DNA of 64,000 bases. Origin: Aeromicrobium marinum DSM 15272. GTDB taxonomy: Bacteria; Actinomycetota; Actinomycetes; Propionibacteriales; Nocardioidaceae. A model generated the notes under the pieces. That model saw nothing but the letters and a program-made list of their open reading frames with translations. It did no database searches and was not told where the DNA came from. Numbering within the stretch: position 1 is the stretch's first letter; every line of letters starts with the position of its first letter. The stretch covers positions 806,393-870,392 of the forward strand of contig NZ_CM001024.1 in NCBI RefSeq assembly GCF_000160775.2, given 5' to 3'. This document shows, piece by piece, positions 34,377 to 44,201 of the stretch. The position numbers and the translations under genes are program-made.

Positions 34377-35192
34377 ATGGCCATCGCCGCTGTTGACGTC
34401 AAGAAGCTCCGTGATGCCACGGGCGCCGGGATGATGGACGCCAAGAAGGCGCTCACCGAGGCCGAGGGTGATTTCGACAAGGCCGTCGAGATCCTGCGCA
34501 TCACCGGGGCGGCCAAGGCCGCCAAGCGCGGTGCCGAGCGCGAGGCCTCCGCCGGCCTCGTCGCGAGCTCCGGCGCGGCGCTGGTCGAGCTCAACTCCGA
34601 GACCGACTTCGTCGCCAAGAACGAGCAGTTCATCGAGCTGGCCGACCAGCTCGCCGCTGCCGCCGACGCCGCGAAGCCGGCCGACGCCGCGGAGTTCGCC
34701 CAGGTGACCCTGGCCGACGGCCGCACCGTGGCCGACACGGTCAGCGGTCTGGCCGCGGTGATCGGCGAGAAGATCGAGCTCGGCCGTGTCGCCAGCTTCC
34801 ACGGCCAGGTCGCCACGTACCTGCACCGTCGTGCCAGCGACCTGCCGCCCGCGGTCGGTGTGCTGGTCGAGTTCACCGGCGACGACGTCGACGCCGCCCG
34901 CGGTGCCGCCATGCAGATCGCCGCCATGCGTCCGCGCTTCCTCACGCGCGAGGAGGTCCCCGCCGAGCTCGTCGCCAAGGAGCGCGAGATCGCCGAGGCC
35001 ACCGCCCGCGAGGAGGGCAAGCCGGAGCAGGCGATCGCGAAGATCACCGAGGGACGTCTCAACGGCTTCTTCAAGGAGGCCGTGCTGCTCGAGCAGGCGT
35101 CGGTGCAGGACAACAAGAAGACCGTCAAGGCCATGCTGGATGCTGCCGGTGTCACGCTCACCGGCTTCGCCCACATCGAGATCGGCGCCTGA
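34377..35192 (+). CDS. tsf: Elongation factor Ts
   Basis: A 271-residue exchange factor for EF-Tu. It has the UBA-like start [19 protein letters not shown], the TDFVAKN motif that inserts into EF-Tu, and two core subdomains ([22 protein letters not shown]). It lies 45 bp after rpsB with an AGAAGGG ribosome site. Confidence 0.96.
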   Translation: MAIAAVDVKKLRDATGAGMMDAKKALTEAEGDFDKAVEILRITGAAKAAKRGAEREASAGLVASSGAALVELNSETDFVAKNEQFIELADQLAAAADAAKPADAAEFAQVTLADGRTVADTVSGLAAVIGEKIELGRVASFHGQVATYLHRRASDLPPAVGVLVEFTGDDVDAARGAAMQIAAMRPRFLTREEVPAELVAKEREIAEATAREEGKPEQAIAKITEGRLNGFFKEAVLLEQASVQDNKKTVKAMLDAAGVTLTGFAHIEIGA

Positions 35193-35229
35193 CCCACCGC
35201 ACGTTCGAACCGACGGAAGGCCGAAGCCC

Positions 35230-36024
35230 ATGGATGCACCACCGACTCCCCGGGCCTCGGCCTTCCCGTCGTTCGTGGGTGACCCGCACGCCCCGGCGCG
35301 GCCGCGTCGCGTGCTCCTGAAGCTGTCCGGCGAGGTCTTCGGTGGCGGCAGCATCGGGATCGACCCCGACGTCGTGGCCGCCATCGCCCGCGAGATCGCT
35401 GCCGCGGTCAGCGAGGGCGTCCAGGTGGCCATCGTCGTGGGCGGTGGCAACTTCTTCCGTGGCGCCGAGCTCAGTCAGCGCGGCATGGAGCGGTCGCGGG
35501 CCGACTACATCGGGATGCTCGGCACCGTCATGAACTGTCTGGCCCTGCAGGACTTCTGCGAGAAGCAGGGCCTCGACACCCGCGTGCAGTCGGCCATCAC
35601 GATGGGCCAGGTCGCGGAGCCCTACATCCCGCGCCGAGCCATCCGCCACCTCGAGAAGGGGCGCGTCGTGATCTTCGGCGCCGGCGCCGGCATGCCGTAC
35701 TTCTCGACCGACACCGTGTCGGCCCAGCGGGCCCTGGAGATCAAGGCCGACGCGGTGCTGATGAGCAAGAACGGCGTCGACGGCGTGTACAGCGCGGACC
35801 CGCGCACCGACCCGGACGCGGTCCGGTACGACGAGATCGGCTTCGCCGAGGTGCTGGCCCGCGGACTCAAGGTCGCCGACGCGGCCGCCTTCGCGCTCTG
35901 CATGGAGAACGACCTCCCGATGGTCGTCTTCGCGATGCAGGGTGAGGGCAACATCACCCGCGCCCTGCGAGGTGAGAGGATCGGAACGCTGGTGAGTGCC
36001 GGCTCCAAGGAGGACACACCGTGA
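35230..36024 (+). CDS. pyrH: UMP kinase
   Basis: A 264-residue amino-acid-kinase-fold enzyme that makes UDP. Motifs are [54 protein letters not shown] and the [17 protein letters not shown] substrate loop. The N-terminal extension (about 20 residues, Pro/Ala-rich) is longer than in E. coli. ATG 35230 follows GAAGG. It overlaps frr by 4 bp. Confidence 0.95.
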   Translation: MDAPPTPRASAFPSFVGDPHAPARPRRVLLKLSGEVFGGGSIGIDPDVVAAIAREIAAAVSEGVQVAIVVGGGNFFRGAELSQRGMERSRADYIGMLGTVMNCLALQDFCEKQGLDTRVQSAITMGQVAEPYIPRRAIRHLEKGRVVIFGAGAGMPYFSTDTVSAQRALEIKADAVLMSKNGVDGVYSADPRTDPDAVRYDEIGFAEVLARGLKVADAAAFALCMENDLPMVVFAMQGEGNITRALRGERIGTLVSAGSKEDTP

Positions 36025-36578
36025 TCGACGAGACACTGCGCGAGGCCGACACCAAGATGGCCAAGGCGGTCGAGCACACCCGTGAGGAGTTCGCGGCGAT
36101 CCGGACCGGACGCGCCCACCCGGCGATGTTCGCCCAGATCACCGCCGACTACTACGGCACGCCGACCCCCCTGCAGCAGCTCGCCGGGTTCCAGGTCCCC
36201 GAGCCGCGCACGGTCATCATCAGCCCCTATGACGCGGGCGCCAAGAGCGCGATCGAGCGCGCCATCCGAGACTCCGACCTCGGCGTCAATCCCACCGACG
36301 ACGGCAAGGTCCTGCGGGTCAGCCTGCCCGAGCTCACCGAGGAGCGGCGCAAGGAGTACGTCAAGCTCGCGCGCACCAAGGCCGAGGACGGCAAGATCGC
36401 CGTCCGCAACCTGCGGCGCAATGCCAAGCAGGCGCTGGACCGGGCCGAGAAGGAGTCCGAGATCAGCAAGGATGACAACACCGGCGCGGAGAAGCGTCTG
36501 GACGCCCTCACCAAGAAGTACGTCGACCTGATCGACGAGGTGCTCAAGGGCAAAGAGGCCGAGCTCACCGAGGTCTGA
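36021..36578 (+). CDS. frr: Ribosome recycling factor
   Basis: A 185-residue RRF that splits post-termination ribosomes with EF-G. The tRNA-like shape is coded by the helical domain 1 ([27 protein letters not shown]) and domain 2 ([20 protein letters not shown]). The GTG start overlaps the pyrH stop, and the next gene begins 4 bp after its stop. Confidence 0.96.
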   Translation: MIDETLREADTKMAKAVEHTREEFAAIRTGRAHPAMFAQITADYYGTPTPLQQLAGFQVPEPRTVIISPYDAGAKSAIERAIRDSDLGVNPTDDGKVLRVSLPELTEERRKEYVKLARTKAEDGKIAVRNLRRNAKQALDRAEKESEISKDDNTGAEKRLDALTKKYVDLIDEVLKGKEAELTEV

Positions 36579-36582
36579 GGCG

Positions 36583-37449
36583 ATGTCGCACAGCTCCGGA
36601 ACGGCGGCCGGTCCCGATCCGGCCCCGTCGCACGGTCGCGCGGGCCGTGACCTGCCCGCCGCGATCGGCGTCGGTCTGACCCTGGGGGTCACGATCGTCG
36701 CCTCGCTCTTCCTGCTGAAGGACCTGTTCCTGCTGGTCGTCCTGGCAGCCCTGCTGGTCGGGCTGTGGGAGCTGTCCCGGGCGTTCGGCTCGGCGCAGAT
36801 CCGGATCCCGATCGTCCCCATCGGCGTCGGCGGCACCGTGATGCTCGTGTCGGCCTTCTACGCCGACATGGAGACCGCCGCCGTCGCGATGGCCCTCACC
36901 GTCATCGGCACGCTGGTCTGGCGGTTGTCCGACGGGGCCGACGGTTTCGTGCGGGACGCGAGCGCGGGCATCTTCTGCCTCGCCTACCTCTTCCTCATGG
37001 GCGCCTTCGTGCTCCTGATGCTCACCGAGGACGACGGACCGTTCCGGATCGTCGCCTTCATCGTGGCCACCGTCGCCTCCGACATCGGCGGCTACGTGGC
37101 CGGCGTCCTGTTCGGCAAGCATCCGATGGCTCCGACCATCAGTCCCAAGAAGTCCTGGGAGGGTTTCGCCGGGTCGCTGGTCGCCGGCATCGGTGCCGGC
37201 GTGCTCACCGTGACACTGGCTCTCGACGGCCGCTGGTGGGTCGGGTTGCTGCTCGGGGTCGCCGGGGTGGTCCTCGCCACGCTGGGCGACCTGTCGGAGT
37301 CGCTCATCAAGCGCGACCTCGGCATCAAGGACATGGGCTCGATCCTGCCCGGTCACGGCGGACTCATGGACCGCCTCGACTCGCTGATCGCGGTCGCGCC
37401 CGCCGCGTGGCTGATCCTGCACTACCTGGTCCCCGTGACGTCGACCTGA
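36583..37449 (+). CDS. cdsA: Phosphatidate cytidylyltransferase
   Basis: A 288-residue polytopic enzyme that makes CDP-diacylglycerol for phospholipid synthesis. The signature is complete: LGDLSESLIKRDLGIKDMG followed by LPGHGGLMDRLDS. About eight hydrophobic helices precede it (LGVTIVASLFLLKDLFLLVV, AALLVGLWELS). In many actinobacteria rlmN follows directly; here an 8-kb cassette intervenes. Confidence 0.94.
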   Translation: MSHSSGTAAGPDPAPSHGRAGRDLPAAIGVGLTLGVTIVASLFLLKDLFLLVVLAALLVGLWELSRAFGSAQIRIPIVPIGVGGTVMLVSAFYADMETAAVAMALTVIGTLVWRLSDGADGFVRDASAGIFCLAYLFLMGAFVLLMLTEDDGPFRIVAFIVATVASDIGGYVAGVLFGKHPMAPTISPKKSWEGFAGSLVAGIGAGVLTVTLALDGRWWVGLLLGVAGVVLATLGDLSESLIKRDLGIKDMGSILPGHGGLMDRLDSLIAVAPAAWLILHYLVPVTST

Positions 37450-37460
37450 CACGGGTGAGG

Positions 37461-37466
37461 CAGGCT
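37461..37466 (+). promoter_or_regulatory. -10 of the transglutaminase/ATP-grasp operon (leaderless)
   Basis: CAGGCT, 6 nt, then ATG at 37473. Confidence 0.35.
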
Positions 37467-37472
37467 TGGTGC

Positions 37473-40400
37473 ATGTCGATCAAGGTCAGCCTCGAACACC
37501 GGACGACCTACCGCTTCGACCGCCCCGTCCGACTGGGCCCGCACGTCGTGCGGCTGCGCCCCGCGCCCCATGCCCGGACCCCGATCGAGGCGTACTCGCT
37601 CGACGTGCAGCCGGCCGACCACTTCCTCAACTGGCAGCAGGACCCGTTCGGCAACTGGATGGCCCGGTTGGTCTTCCCCGAGCCGGTGTCGACGCTGGAC
37701 ATCACGGTCGGGCTGGTGGCCGACCTGATGGTCATCAACCCGTTCGACTTCTTCATCGAGGAGTACGCCGAGCGCTTCCCGTTCGCCTACGAGCCCCAGC
37801 TGGCGGCCGACCTCGCTCCGTACCTGCGACCGGTCACCGAGGCGGGCACCGACGGCCCGGGCCCGGTGGTCACGTCGTGGCTCGCCGGACTGCCGGAGGT
37901 GGGGGACGAGGGGCTGGAGATGGTCCCCTTCCTCGTGCAGGTCAACGAGGCGGTCCACCGCGATGTCGCCTACTCCGTCCGGATGGAGGCCGGGGTCCAG
38001 TCGCCCGACGAGACGCTGACCCGGCGGATCGGGTCGTGCCGCGACAGCGCCTGGCTGCTCGTGTCGGTCCTGCGCCAGTACGGTCTGGCCGCACGCTTCG
38101 TCTCCGGCTACCTCGTGCAGCTCGCCACCGACCCGCTGGTGGCCGCCCAGGCGCTCGACGGACCGACGGGCGCGACCGAGGACTTCACCGACCTGCACGC
38201 CTGGGCCGAGGTGTACGTGCCCGGGGCCGGCTGGATCGGCCTCGACCCGACCTCCGCCCTCTTCGCCGGGGAGGGCCACATCCCGCTGTCGGCGACGCCG
38301 CACCCTGCGTCGGCCGCCCCCATCGAGGGCGTGACCGAGCCGGTCGAGGTGTCGTTCGCGTTCCACAACGAGGTGCGCCGCGTCCACGAGGACCCGCGGG
38401 TCACGCTGCCCTACACCGACCAGCAGTGGGAGCGCATCGACGACGTGGGCCGGTCGGTCGACGACCGCCTCGTGAGCGGAGACGTCCGGCTGACGATGGG
38501 TGGTGAGCCCACGTTCGTGTCCGTCGACGACATGACGTCCGAGCAGTGGACGACCGATGCCGACGGTGAGGACAAGCGCCGGCTGGCCGGGGAGCTCGCC
38601 GAACGGCTGAGGACGGTCTACGCGGCCGGCGGTGCCGTGCACCGGGGCCAGGGCAAGTGGTACCCGGGTGAGCCGCTGCCGCGCTGGCAGATCGCCTTGC
38701 AGTGGCGGACCGACGGCGAGCCGCTGTGGCCCGACCCGGACCTGCTGGCCGATCCGTGGGACCCGTCCGCAGCCCTGCCCGACGCCTCCGACCGCGCCGA
38801 ACGCCTCGCGCGCGCCGTGACCGCAGCGGTGGGGGTGCCGGACGAGTGGCTGCTCGCAGCCTGGGAGGACCCGCTGGCGGTCCTCGCGGCCGAGGTGCGC
38901 CGGCCCGAGGGGGATCGTCCCGACACCGACCCGATGCACCCGGGGCGTGACCTGGTGGAGGCACTCGACGCGGCGGAGACCGGGCCGTCCGGATGGGTCC
39001 TGCCCCTGGCCACGGGGGAACAGTGGCGCAGCCCGGCGTGGTCGCTGCGGCGCGGACGCCTCGTGCTGACCCCGGGGGACTCCGCGGTGGGACTGCGTCT
39101 GCCCCTGGACTCGATCACGTGGACCGATCCCCGCCCCAGCGGCGACCCGTCGTACCTGGCGCCGGAGGGCCCCGTCACCGTGCGTGCGCCCCGGGCGGAG
39201 GTCGTCGACCCGGAGGACGAACCGACCACCGCGCTGGCGTTCGAGGCACGGGACGGTTTCGTGCACGTCTTCCTCCCGCCGACCGAACGACTGGAGGACT
39301 ATGCCGAGCTGCTGGCGCTGGTCGGCGCGGCGGCGGTCGAGCATTCCACGCCGGTCGTTCTGGAGGGCTACGGCCCGCCGCCGGACCCCCGCCTGACGCA
39401 GCTGATCGTGACCCCCGACCCCGGCGTCATCGAGGTCAACGTGCAGCCGACCCGCTCGTGGGCGGAGATGCGGGCGTTGACCGACACGCTCTACGACGCC
39501 GCTCGTCGGACCCGCCTCGGGACCGAGAAGTTCGACCTCGACGGGTCGCACACCGGTACCGGTGGCGGCAACCACATCACCCTCGGCGGCATCGAGCCGG
39601 CCCAGTCCCCGCTGCTGCGTCGTCCGGACCTGCTCGTCAGCCTGCTCACGTACTGGCAACGCCACCCGTCCCTGTCCTACCTGTTCTCGGGACGCTTCAT
39701 CGGGCCCACCAGCCAGGCACCGCGGTTCGACGAGGGTCGTCCGGAGGCCACCTACGAGATGGAGATTGCGTTTCAAGAGATTCGGCGACTTTCGCAGGGG
39801 TCGGGGGGTCATCCAAGACAGGATGGGCCGGGCGAGCCTGCTCCGTCACCACGCCCGTGGCTGGTCGACCGCGCCCTGCGGCACCTGCTGACCGACCTCA
39901 CCGGCAACACCCACCGCGCCGAGTTCTGCATCGACAAGATGTACAGCCCGGACTCCTCGCGCGGCCGGCTCGGACTGCTGGAGCTGCGCGGGTTCGAGAT
40001 GCCCCCGCACCCGCAGATGGCGATGGTGCAGGCGCTGCTGGTCCGTGCCCTCGTCGCGATGTTCTGGGAGAAGCCGCTCGTCGCCCCGCTGGTGCGGTGG
40101 GGGACCGGACTGCACGAGGACTTCCTGCTGCCCCGCGGCGTCGCGCGCGACATCGCCGCGGTCGTGGCCGACCTGCAGGCCCACGGCATCGACTTCGAAC
40201 AGTCCTGGCTCGACCCGTTCGTGGAGTTCCGGTTCCCTCGGCTCGGCCAGGTCCACGTCGACACCGCCTCCGGACCGGTCGACCTGGAGCTGCGCGCGGG
40301 CATCGAGCCGTGGCACGTGCTGGGTGAGGAGTCCGCCTCCGGCGGCACGGCCCGCTACGTCGACTCGTCCGTCGAGCGGCTCCAGGTCGCCGTCGGCGGC

Positions 40401-40823
40401 ATCGACCTCGCGACCCACCTGGTCGCGTGCAACGGGGTGCCGGTCCCGCTGACCCCGACCGGCGTGCCCGGCGAGTACTACGCGGGCGTCCGGTACCGGG
40501 CGTGGCAGCCCTGGTCGGCGCTGCACCCCTCGATCGAGGTGCAGTCCCCGTTGCGGTTCGACGTCGTCGACCGGGCGGCCGGCGTGTCCCTCGGCGGCTG
40601 CACCTACCACGTGGTGCATCCCGGCGGCCGGTCCTACGACCACCCGCCGGTGAACGCCGCCTCGGCCGAGGCGCGCCGCTCGTCGCGCTTCGAGACCCGC
40701 GGCCACACGCCGGGACGCCTCGACGTCGCCGCCATGCTGGAGTCGGCGCGCCAGGCGTCGTCGACGGAGTACCCGCGCACCCTGGACCTGCGGCGCGTCC
40801 CGCCGGCGGGCCCCCGCCCGTGA
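37473..40823 (+). CDS. Transglutaminase-like protein with DUF2126 domain
   Basis: An 1116-residue protein. Residues 1-95 are a Bact_transglu_N beta domain (VSLEHRTTYRFDRPVRLGPH). The papain-like transglutaminase core follows, with Cys189 in GSCRDSAWLL, then His/Asp in DLHAWAEVYV and GLDPTSALF. From about residue 340 (RLTMGGEPTFVSVDD) to the end is DUF2126, including the conserved TGNTHRAEFCIDKMYSPDS and LRGFEMPPHPQM. A patch at 39768-39835 uses rare A/T-ending codons. It overlaps the next gene by 4 bp. Predicted to work with the adjacent ATP-grasp in peptide-bond formation or cleavage; no substrate is known. Confidence 0.88.
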   Translation: MSIKVSLEHRTTYRFDRPVRLGPHVVRLRPAPHARTPIEAYSLDVQPADHFLNWQQDPFGNWMARLVFPEPVSTLDITVGLVADLMVINPFDFFIEEYAERFPFAYEPQLAADLAPYLRPVTEAGTDGPGPVVTSWLAGLPEVGDEGLEMVPFLVQVNEAVHRDVAYSVRMEAGVQSPDETLTRRIGSCRDSAWLLVSVLRQYGLAARFVSGYLVQLATDPLVAAQALDGPTGATEDFTDLHAWAEVYVPGAGWIGLDPTSALFAGEGHIPLSATPHPASAAPIEGVTEPVEVSFAFHNEVRRVHEDPRVTLPYTDQQWERIDDVGRSVDDRLVSGDVRLTMGGEPTFVSVDDMTSEQWTTDADGEDKRRLAGELAERLRTVYAAGGAVHRGQGKWYPGEPLPRWQIALQWRTDGEPLWPDPDLLADPWDPSAALPDASDRAERLARAVTAAVGVPDEWLLAAWEDPLAVLAAEVRRPEGDRPDTDPMHPGRDLVEALDAAETGPSGWVLPLATGEQWRSPAWSLRRGRLVLTPGDSAVGLRLPLDSITWTDPRPSGDPSYLAPEGPVTVRAPRAEVVDPEDEPTTALAFEARDGFVHVFLPPTERLEDYAELLALVGAAAVEHSTPVVLEGYGPPPDPRLTQLIVTPDPGVIEVNVQPTRSWAEMRALTDTLYDAARRTRLGTEKFDLDGSHTGTGGGNHITLGGIEPAQSPLLRRPDLLVSLLTYWQRHPSLSYLFSGRFIGPTSQAPRFDEGRPEATYEMEIAFQEIRRLSQGSGGHPRQDGPGEPAPSPRPWLVDRALRHLLTDLTGNTHRAEFCIDKMYSPDSSRGRLGLLELRGFEMPPHPQMAMVQALLVRALVAMFWEKPLVAPLVRWGTGLHEDFLLPRGVARDIAAVVADLQAHGIDFEQSWLDPFVEFRFPRLGQVHVDTASGPVDLELRAGIEPWHVLGEESASGGTARYVDSSVERLQVAVGGIDLATHLVACNGVPVPLTPTGVPGEYYAGVRYRAWQPWSALHPSIEVQSPLRFDVVDRAAGVSLGGCTYHVVHPGGRSYDHPPVNAASAEARRSSRFETRGHTPGRLDVAAMLESARQASSTEYPRTLDLRRVPPAGPRP

Positions 40824-43288
40824 CGGTCCTGCGGGACTACACGGCGGCCGTCACCCAACCCACGCTCGCCGACGAACCGGCGCGGTACGACGAGGTGGTC
40901 GCGCCCGACGGTGCCCTGCGACCGGCCTGGCGAGGGCTCGCTGCCAGCGCCATCGACCTCACCGAGACCGAGCTGCGCCGCGTCGGCCGCGACATCGACC
41001 GCTTCCTCGGCGACGACGGTGTGCGCTACTCCCGGCCGGGTGAGCCGTCCTCGCCGTGGCTGCTCGACCCGCTCCCGCTCGTCGTCACCGCCGAGGAGTG
41101 GGCTCCGCTGGAGGTCGGCCTGGCCCAACGGGCCGAGCTGTTGAACGCCGTCCTGGTCGACCTCTACGGTCCCCAGCGACTGCTGACGTCGGGCGTCGTG
41201 CCCCCGGCCGTCGTCTTCGGGCACAGCGGCTTCCTCCGGGTGATGGCCCGAGTTTCGGCCGCTGAGTCGCACCCCCTGCTCGTCACCGCCACCGACGTGG
41301 CGCGCACCGCCACGGGTGGGTGGCAGGTGCTGGCCGACCGTGCCCAGGCGCCCTCCGGCATCGGGTACGCGATGGAGAACCGGCGGGTCATCTCGCGGGT
41401 GGTGCCCGAGCTGTACCGAGACGCGGGTCTGCACCGCATGGCACCGTACTTCCAGGCTCTCCGGTCCACCCTGATGGACTCCGCACCCGGTGACGTCCCC
41501 GATCCGCGGGTCGTGGTGCTGACACCGGGCAGCCAGTCCGAGACCGCCTACGACCAGGCGTTCGTGGCCTCGAGCCTGGGATTCCCGCTGGTGCAGGGCA
41601 GCGACCTGGTCGTGCGTGACGGCGCGGTGTGGCTGCGGGTGTACGGCCGGCTCGAACGGGTCCACGTGGTGCTCCGGCGGGTCGACGCCGCCTGGAGTGA
41701 TCCGCTGGAGCTGCGGGGCGACTCCCAGCTGGGCGTCGCCGGGCTCGTGGAGGCGGTGCGTCGAGGCACCGTGCGGGTCGTCAACGGCCTGGGGGCGGGA
41801 GTGCTGGAGAACCCCGCCCTGTTGCCGTTCATGGCCTCGATGTGCGAGGCGCTGCTCGACGAGCCGTTGCGTCTGCCGTCGGTTCCCACCCGCTGGCTCG
41901 GTGAGCCCGAGCACCTGGCCTGGGTGCGTGACCACCTGGCCGACGTGACGATCCGCACCATCGACCGCACCCCCGGGCTGCACGACCTGGGCCCGAGCGA
42001 GCTGCTGGCGAGGGTCGAGCGGGAGCCCCACCGGTACGTCGCGACCGAGGCGCCGGTGCTCTCGCAGGCCCCCGTGCTGGGCGCGACCGGAGCCGGGATC
42101 GTGCCGGGCCCGGTCCAGGTGCGGACGTTCACGATCCGCTACGGGTCGTCCTACCGCCCGCTCATGGGAGGGTTGGGTTCGGTCGTCGACGGCAGTCGGT
42201 TCGCCTCGAGCAAGGACGTCTGGGTCCTGAAGGAGCGACCCGACGAGCCGGACCAGCGGCTCACCGAGGTCCTGCCGATGACCAACGTCCGGGCACCGGC
42301 CGCGATGGTGCCGCGGGTGCTGGAGGACATGTTCTGGTTCGGTCGGTACGCCGAGCGGGCCGAGGACACCCTGCGGCTCGTCCTGGCGGCCCACGGGGCC
42401 GCCGACGACTTCCGGTCGCGCCCCCACTCCTCGGGCGCCGCGGCGTTGCGGGTCCTCATCGGGGCGCTCGAGCAGCTGAGCGCCTCCCCGTTCGACGACG
42501 GTGTGCTGGACGAGAACTTCCGGTCGTTGCTGCTGGACCCTCACCGCCCGGCGTCGGTCGCGCAGTCGGTGAGTGCCCTGCGCGACACCGCGCAGGCGGT
42601 GCGCGACCAGCTCTCGCCCGACGTCTGGCGCGTGTTCGGGTCGATCGACCGTTCGGCGCGGTCGCTGCAGGAGGTCCCGTACGGCTACCAGGTCAGCGAG
42701 AGCGCCGGCCGGATGCTGACGGCCGCCTCGGCGTTGCACGGCGTCACGGCCAACATGGTGCGGGACGAGGGCTGGCGGATGATCGGCGTCGGTCGGGCCG
42801 TCGAACGGAGCCTGCAGCTGAGCCGGTTGCTGCGCGCCACCGTGACGACGCGTCGTGGCATCGACGTCGACCGGGACGTGCACCAGGCGGTGCTGACCGT
42901 CGCCGAGAGCGCCGTCACCCACCGCCGCCGCTACCGGGGGTACGTCCGGCTCGCCAGCGTGCTCGACCTGCTGGTCTGCGACCCCGACAACCCGCGGTCC
43001 CTGTCGTTCAACCTCGAGGAGGTCGGCGTCCACCTCGCCCACCTGCCTGCGTCGACGGGGTCCACCCGTCCCGAGCGTCTCGTCGCCGACCTGGCCGACG
43101 AGGTCGCCCGGGTCGAGGTGGCGGCGTTGGTGGCGATCGAGGGAGAGCGCCGACCGAACCTGGAGGCCTTCCTCGACGCCGTCGTGCTGCAGCTGTCCCG
43201 TTTCGCCGACTCGGTCGCCGACCTGCACCTGGCGTCGGCGCCCGCGCCGCGCTCGTTCGGACTGCTCGGTGGCGGGGGTGGCCGATGA
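40820..43288 (+). CDS. Circularly permuted ATP-grasp fused to alpha-E domain
   Basis: An 822-residue fusion. Residues 1 to about 480 are the circularly permuted type-2 ATP-grasp (AEWAPLEVGLAQR-like region, VVLTPGSQSETAYDQAFVAS, VVNGLGAGVLENPALLPFM), a predicted ATP-dependent carboxylate-amine ligase. From about 497 comes the all-helical alpha-E domain (MFWFGRYAERAEDTLRLVL). These are two adjacent genes in many bacteria; here they are one. GTG 40820 overlaps the previous stop. The ligated substrates are unknown. Confidence 0.9.
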   Translation: MTVLRDYTAAVTQPTLADEPARYDEVVAPDGALRPAWRGLAASAIDLTETELRRVGRDIDRFLGDDGVRYSRPGEPSSPWLLDPLPLVVTAEEWAPLEVGLAQRAELLNAVLVDLYGPQRLLTSGVVPPAVVFGHSGFLRVMARVSAAESHPLLVTATDVARTATGGWQVLADRAQAPSGIGYAMENRRVISRVVPELYRDAGLHRMAPYFQALRSTLMDSAPGDVPDPRVVVLTPGSQSETAYDQAFVASSLGFPLVQGSDLVVRDGAVWLRVYGRLERVHVVLRRVDAAWSDPLELRGDSQLGVAGLVEAVRRGTVRVVNGLGAGVLENPALLPFMASMCEALLDEPLRLPSVPTRWLGEPEHLAWVRDHLADVTIRTIDRTPGLHDLGPSELLARVEREPHRYVATEAPVLSQAPVLGATGAGIVPGPVQVRTFTIRYGSSYRPLMGGLGSVVDGSRFASSKDVWVLKERPDEPDQRLTEVLPMTNVRAPAAMVPRVLEDMFWFGRYAERAEDTLRLVLAAHGAADDFRSRPHSSGAAALRVLIGALEQLSASPFDDGVLDENFRSLLLDPHRPASVAQSVSALRDTAQAVRDQLSPDVWRVFGSIDRSARSLQEVPYGYQVSESAGRMLTAASALHGVTANMVRDEGWRMIGVGRAVERSLQLSRLLRATVTTRRGIDVDRDVHQAVLTVAESAVTHRRRYRGYVRLASVLDLLVCDPDNPRSLSFNLEEVGVHLAHLPASTGSTRPERLVADLADEVARVEVAALVAIEGERRPNLEAFLDAVVLQLSRFADSVADLHLASAPAPRSFGLLGGGGGR

Positions 43289-44157
43289 GGTACCGCGTGC
43301 GGCACACCACGACCTACACCTACGACGACGACGTGACCGACAGCTACGGGGTGGCCTATCTCGCACCGCGTCAGCTGCCCTGGCAGCAGGTGACCCAGCA
43401 CGCGGTCGTGGTCGACCCCCGGCCCGCCGACACCGGCAGCGACACCGACTACTACGGCAACACCGCCACCTACTTCCAGGTCGACGAGCCGCACACCCGG
43501 CTGCGCATCGAGGCTGACAGCACGGTCGAGGTGGTCGCCGAGCAGCACGACCGGGCCGTTCTCGGCGCACCGTGGGAGCAGGCGCGCCCGTCTGCGCGTC
43601 CCGACGTCCTCGACGCCTGGTCGGCCGGCGACTTCGCGCTGCGTTCACCCCTGGTCGACCACACCGACGAGGCCTTCGCCTACGCGGCGCGCTCCCTCCT
43701 GCCGGGGCGGCCGATCGGGGAGGCGGCGACCGAGCTCATGCACCGCATCCACACCGACTTCGAGTACGAGCAGGGCGCCACGACCGTCTCCAGCACGATC
43801 GACGACGTGTTCGGTGCCCGCGCGGGGGTGTGTCAGGACTTCGCCCACCTGTCGATGGCCTGTCTCCGGTCGCACGGGCTGGCCGTCCGGTACGTCAGCG
43901 GCTACCTCGCCACCGATCCGCCACCCGGCAAGGAGCGGATCGTCGGCGCCGACGCGTCCCACGCGTGGGCGGCCGTCTGGCTGCCCGGTGACGGCTGGCT
44001 GGCGCTGGACCCGACCAACGACCAGCCGGTGGGGGACCGCTACGTCACCGTGGCCTGGGGGCGCGACTACGCCGACGTACCGCCCGTGAAGGGGGTCATC
44101 TTCACCGAGGCGAAGACCTCGAACCTGGCGGTGGAGGTCGACGTCGCCCCCTGCTGA
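43285..44157 (+). CDS. Transglutaminase family protein (second, short)
   Basis: A 290-residue protein with an N-terminal Bact_transglu_N domain (MRYRVRHTTTYTYDDDVTDS) and a transglutaminase core with Cys183 in AGVCQDFAHL, His in DASHAWAAVW and Asp in ALDPTNDQP. No signal peptide is visible, so it should be cytoplasmic. It overlaps the ATP-grasp gene (ATGA) and closes the three-gene operon. Such proteins are thought to act as peptidases or amide exchangers. Confidence 0.9.
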   Translation: MRYRVRHTTTYTYDDDVTDSYGVAYLAPRQLPWQQVTQHAVVVDPRPADTGSDTDYYGNTATYFQVDEPHTRLRIEADSTVEVVAEQHDRAVLGAPWEQARPSARPDVLDAWSAGDFALRSPLVDHTDEAFAYAARSLLPGRPIGEAATELMHRIHTDFEYEQGATTVSSTIDDVFGARAGVCQDFAHLSMACLRSHGLAVRYVSGYLATDPPPGKERIVGADASHAWAAVWLPGDGWLALDPTNDQPVGDRYVTVAWGRDYADVPPVKGVIFTEAKTSNLAVEVDVAPC

Positions 44158-44189
44158 TCCACGTGGCGAACGGTGACCGTCGCGGGCCG

Positions 44190-44195
44190 CACAAT
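44190..44195 (+). promoter_or_regulatory. -10 of the zinc metallopeptidase gene (leaderless)
   Basis: CACAAT, 6 nt, then ATG at 44202. Confidence 0.4.
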
Positions 44196-44201
44196 GGGGA
44201 C

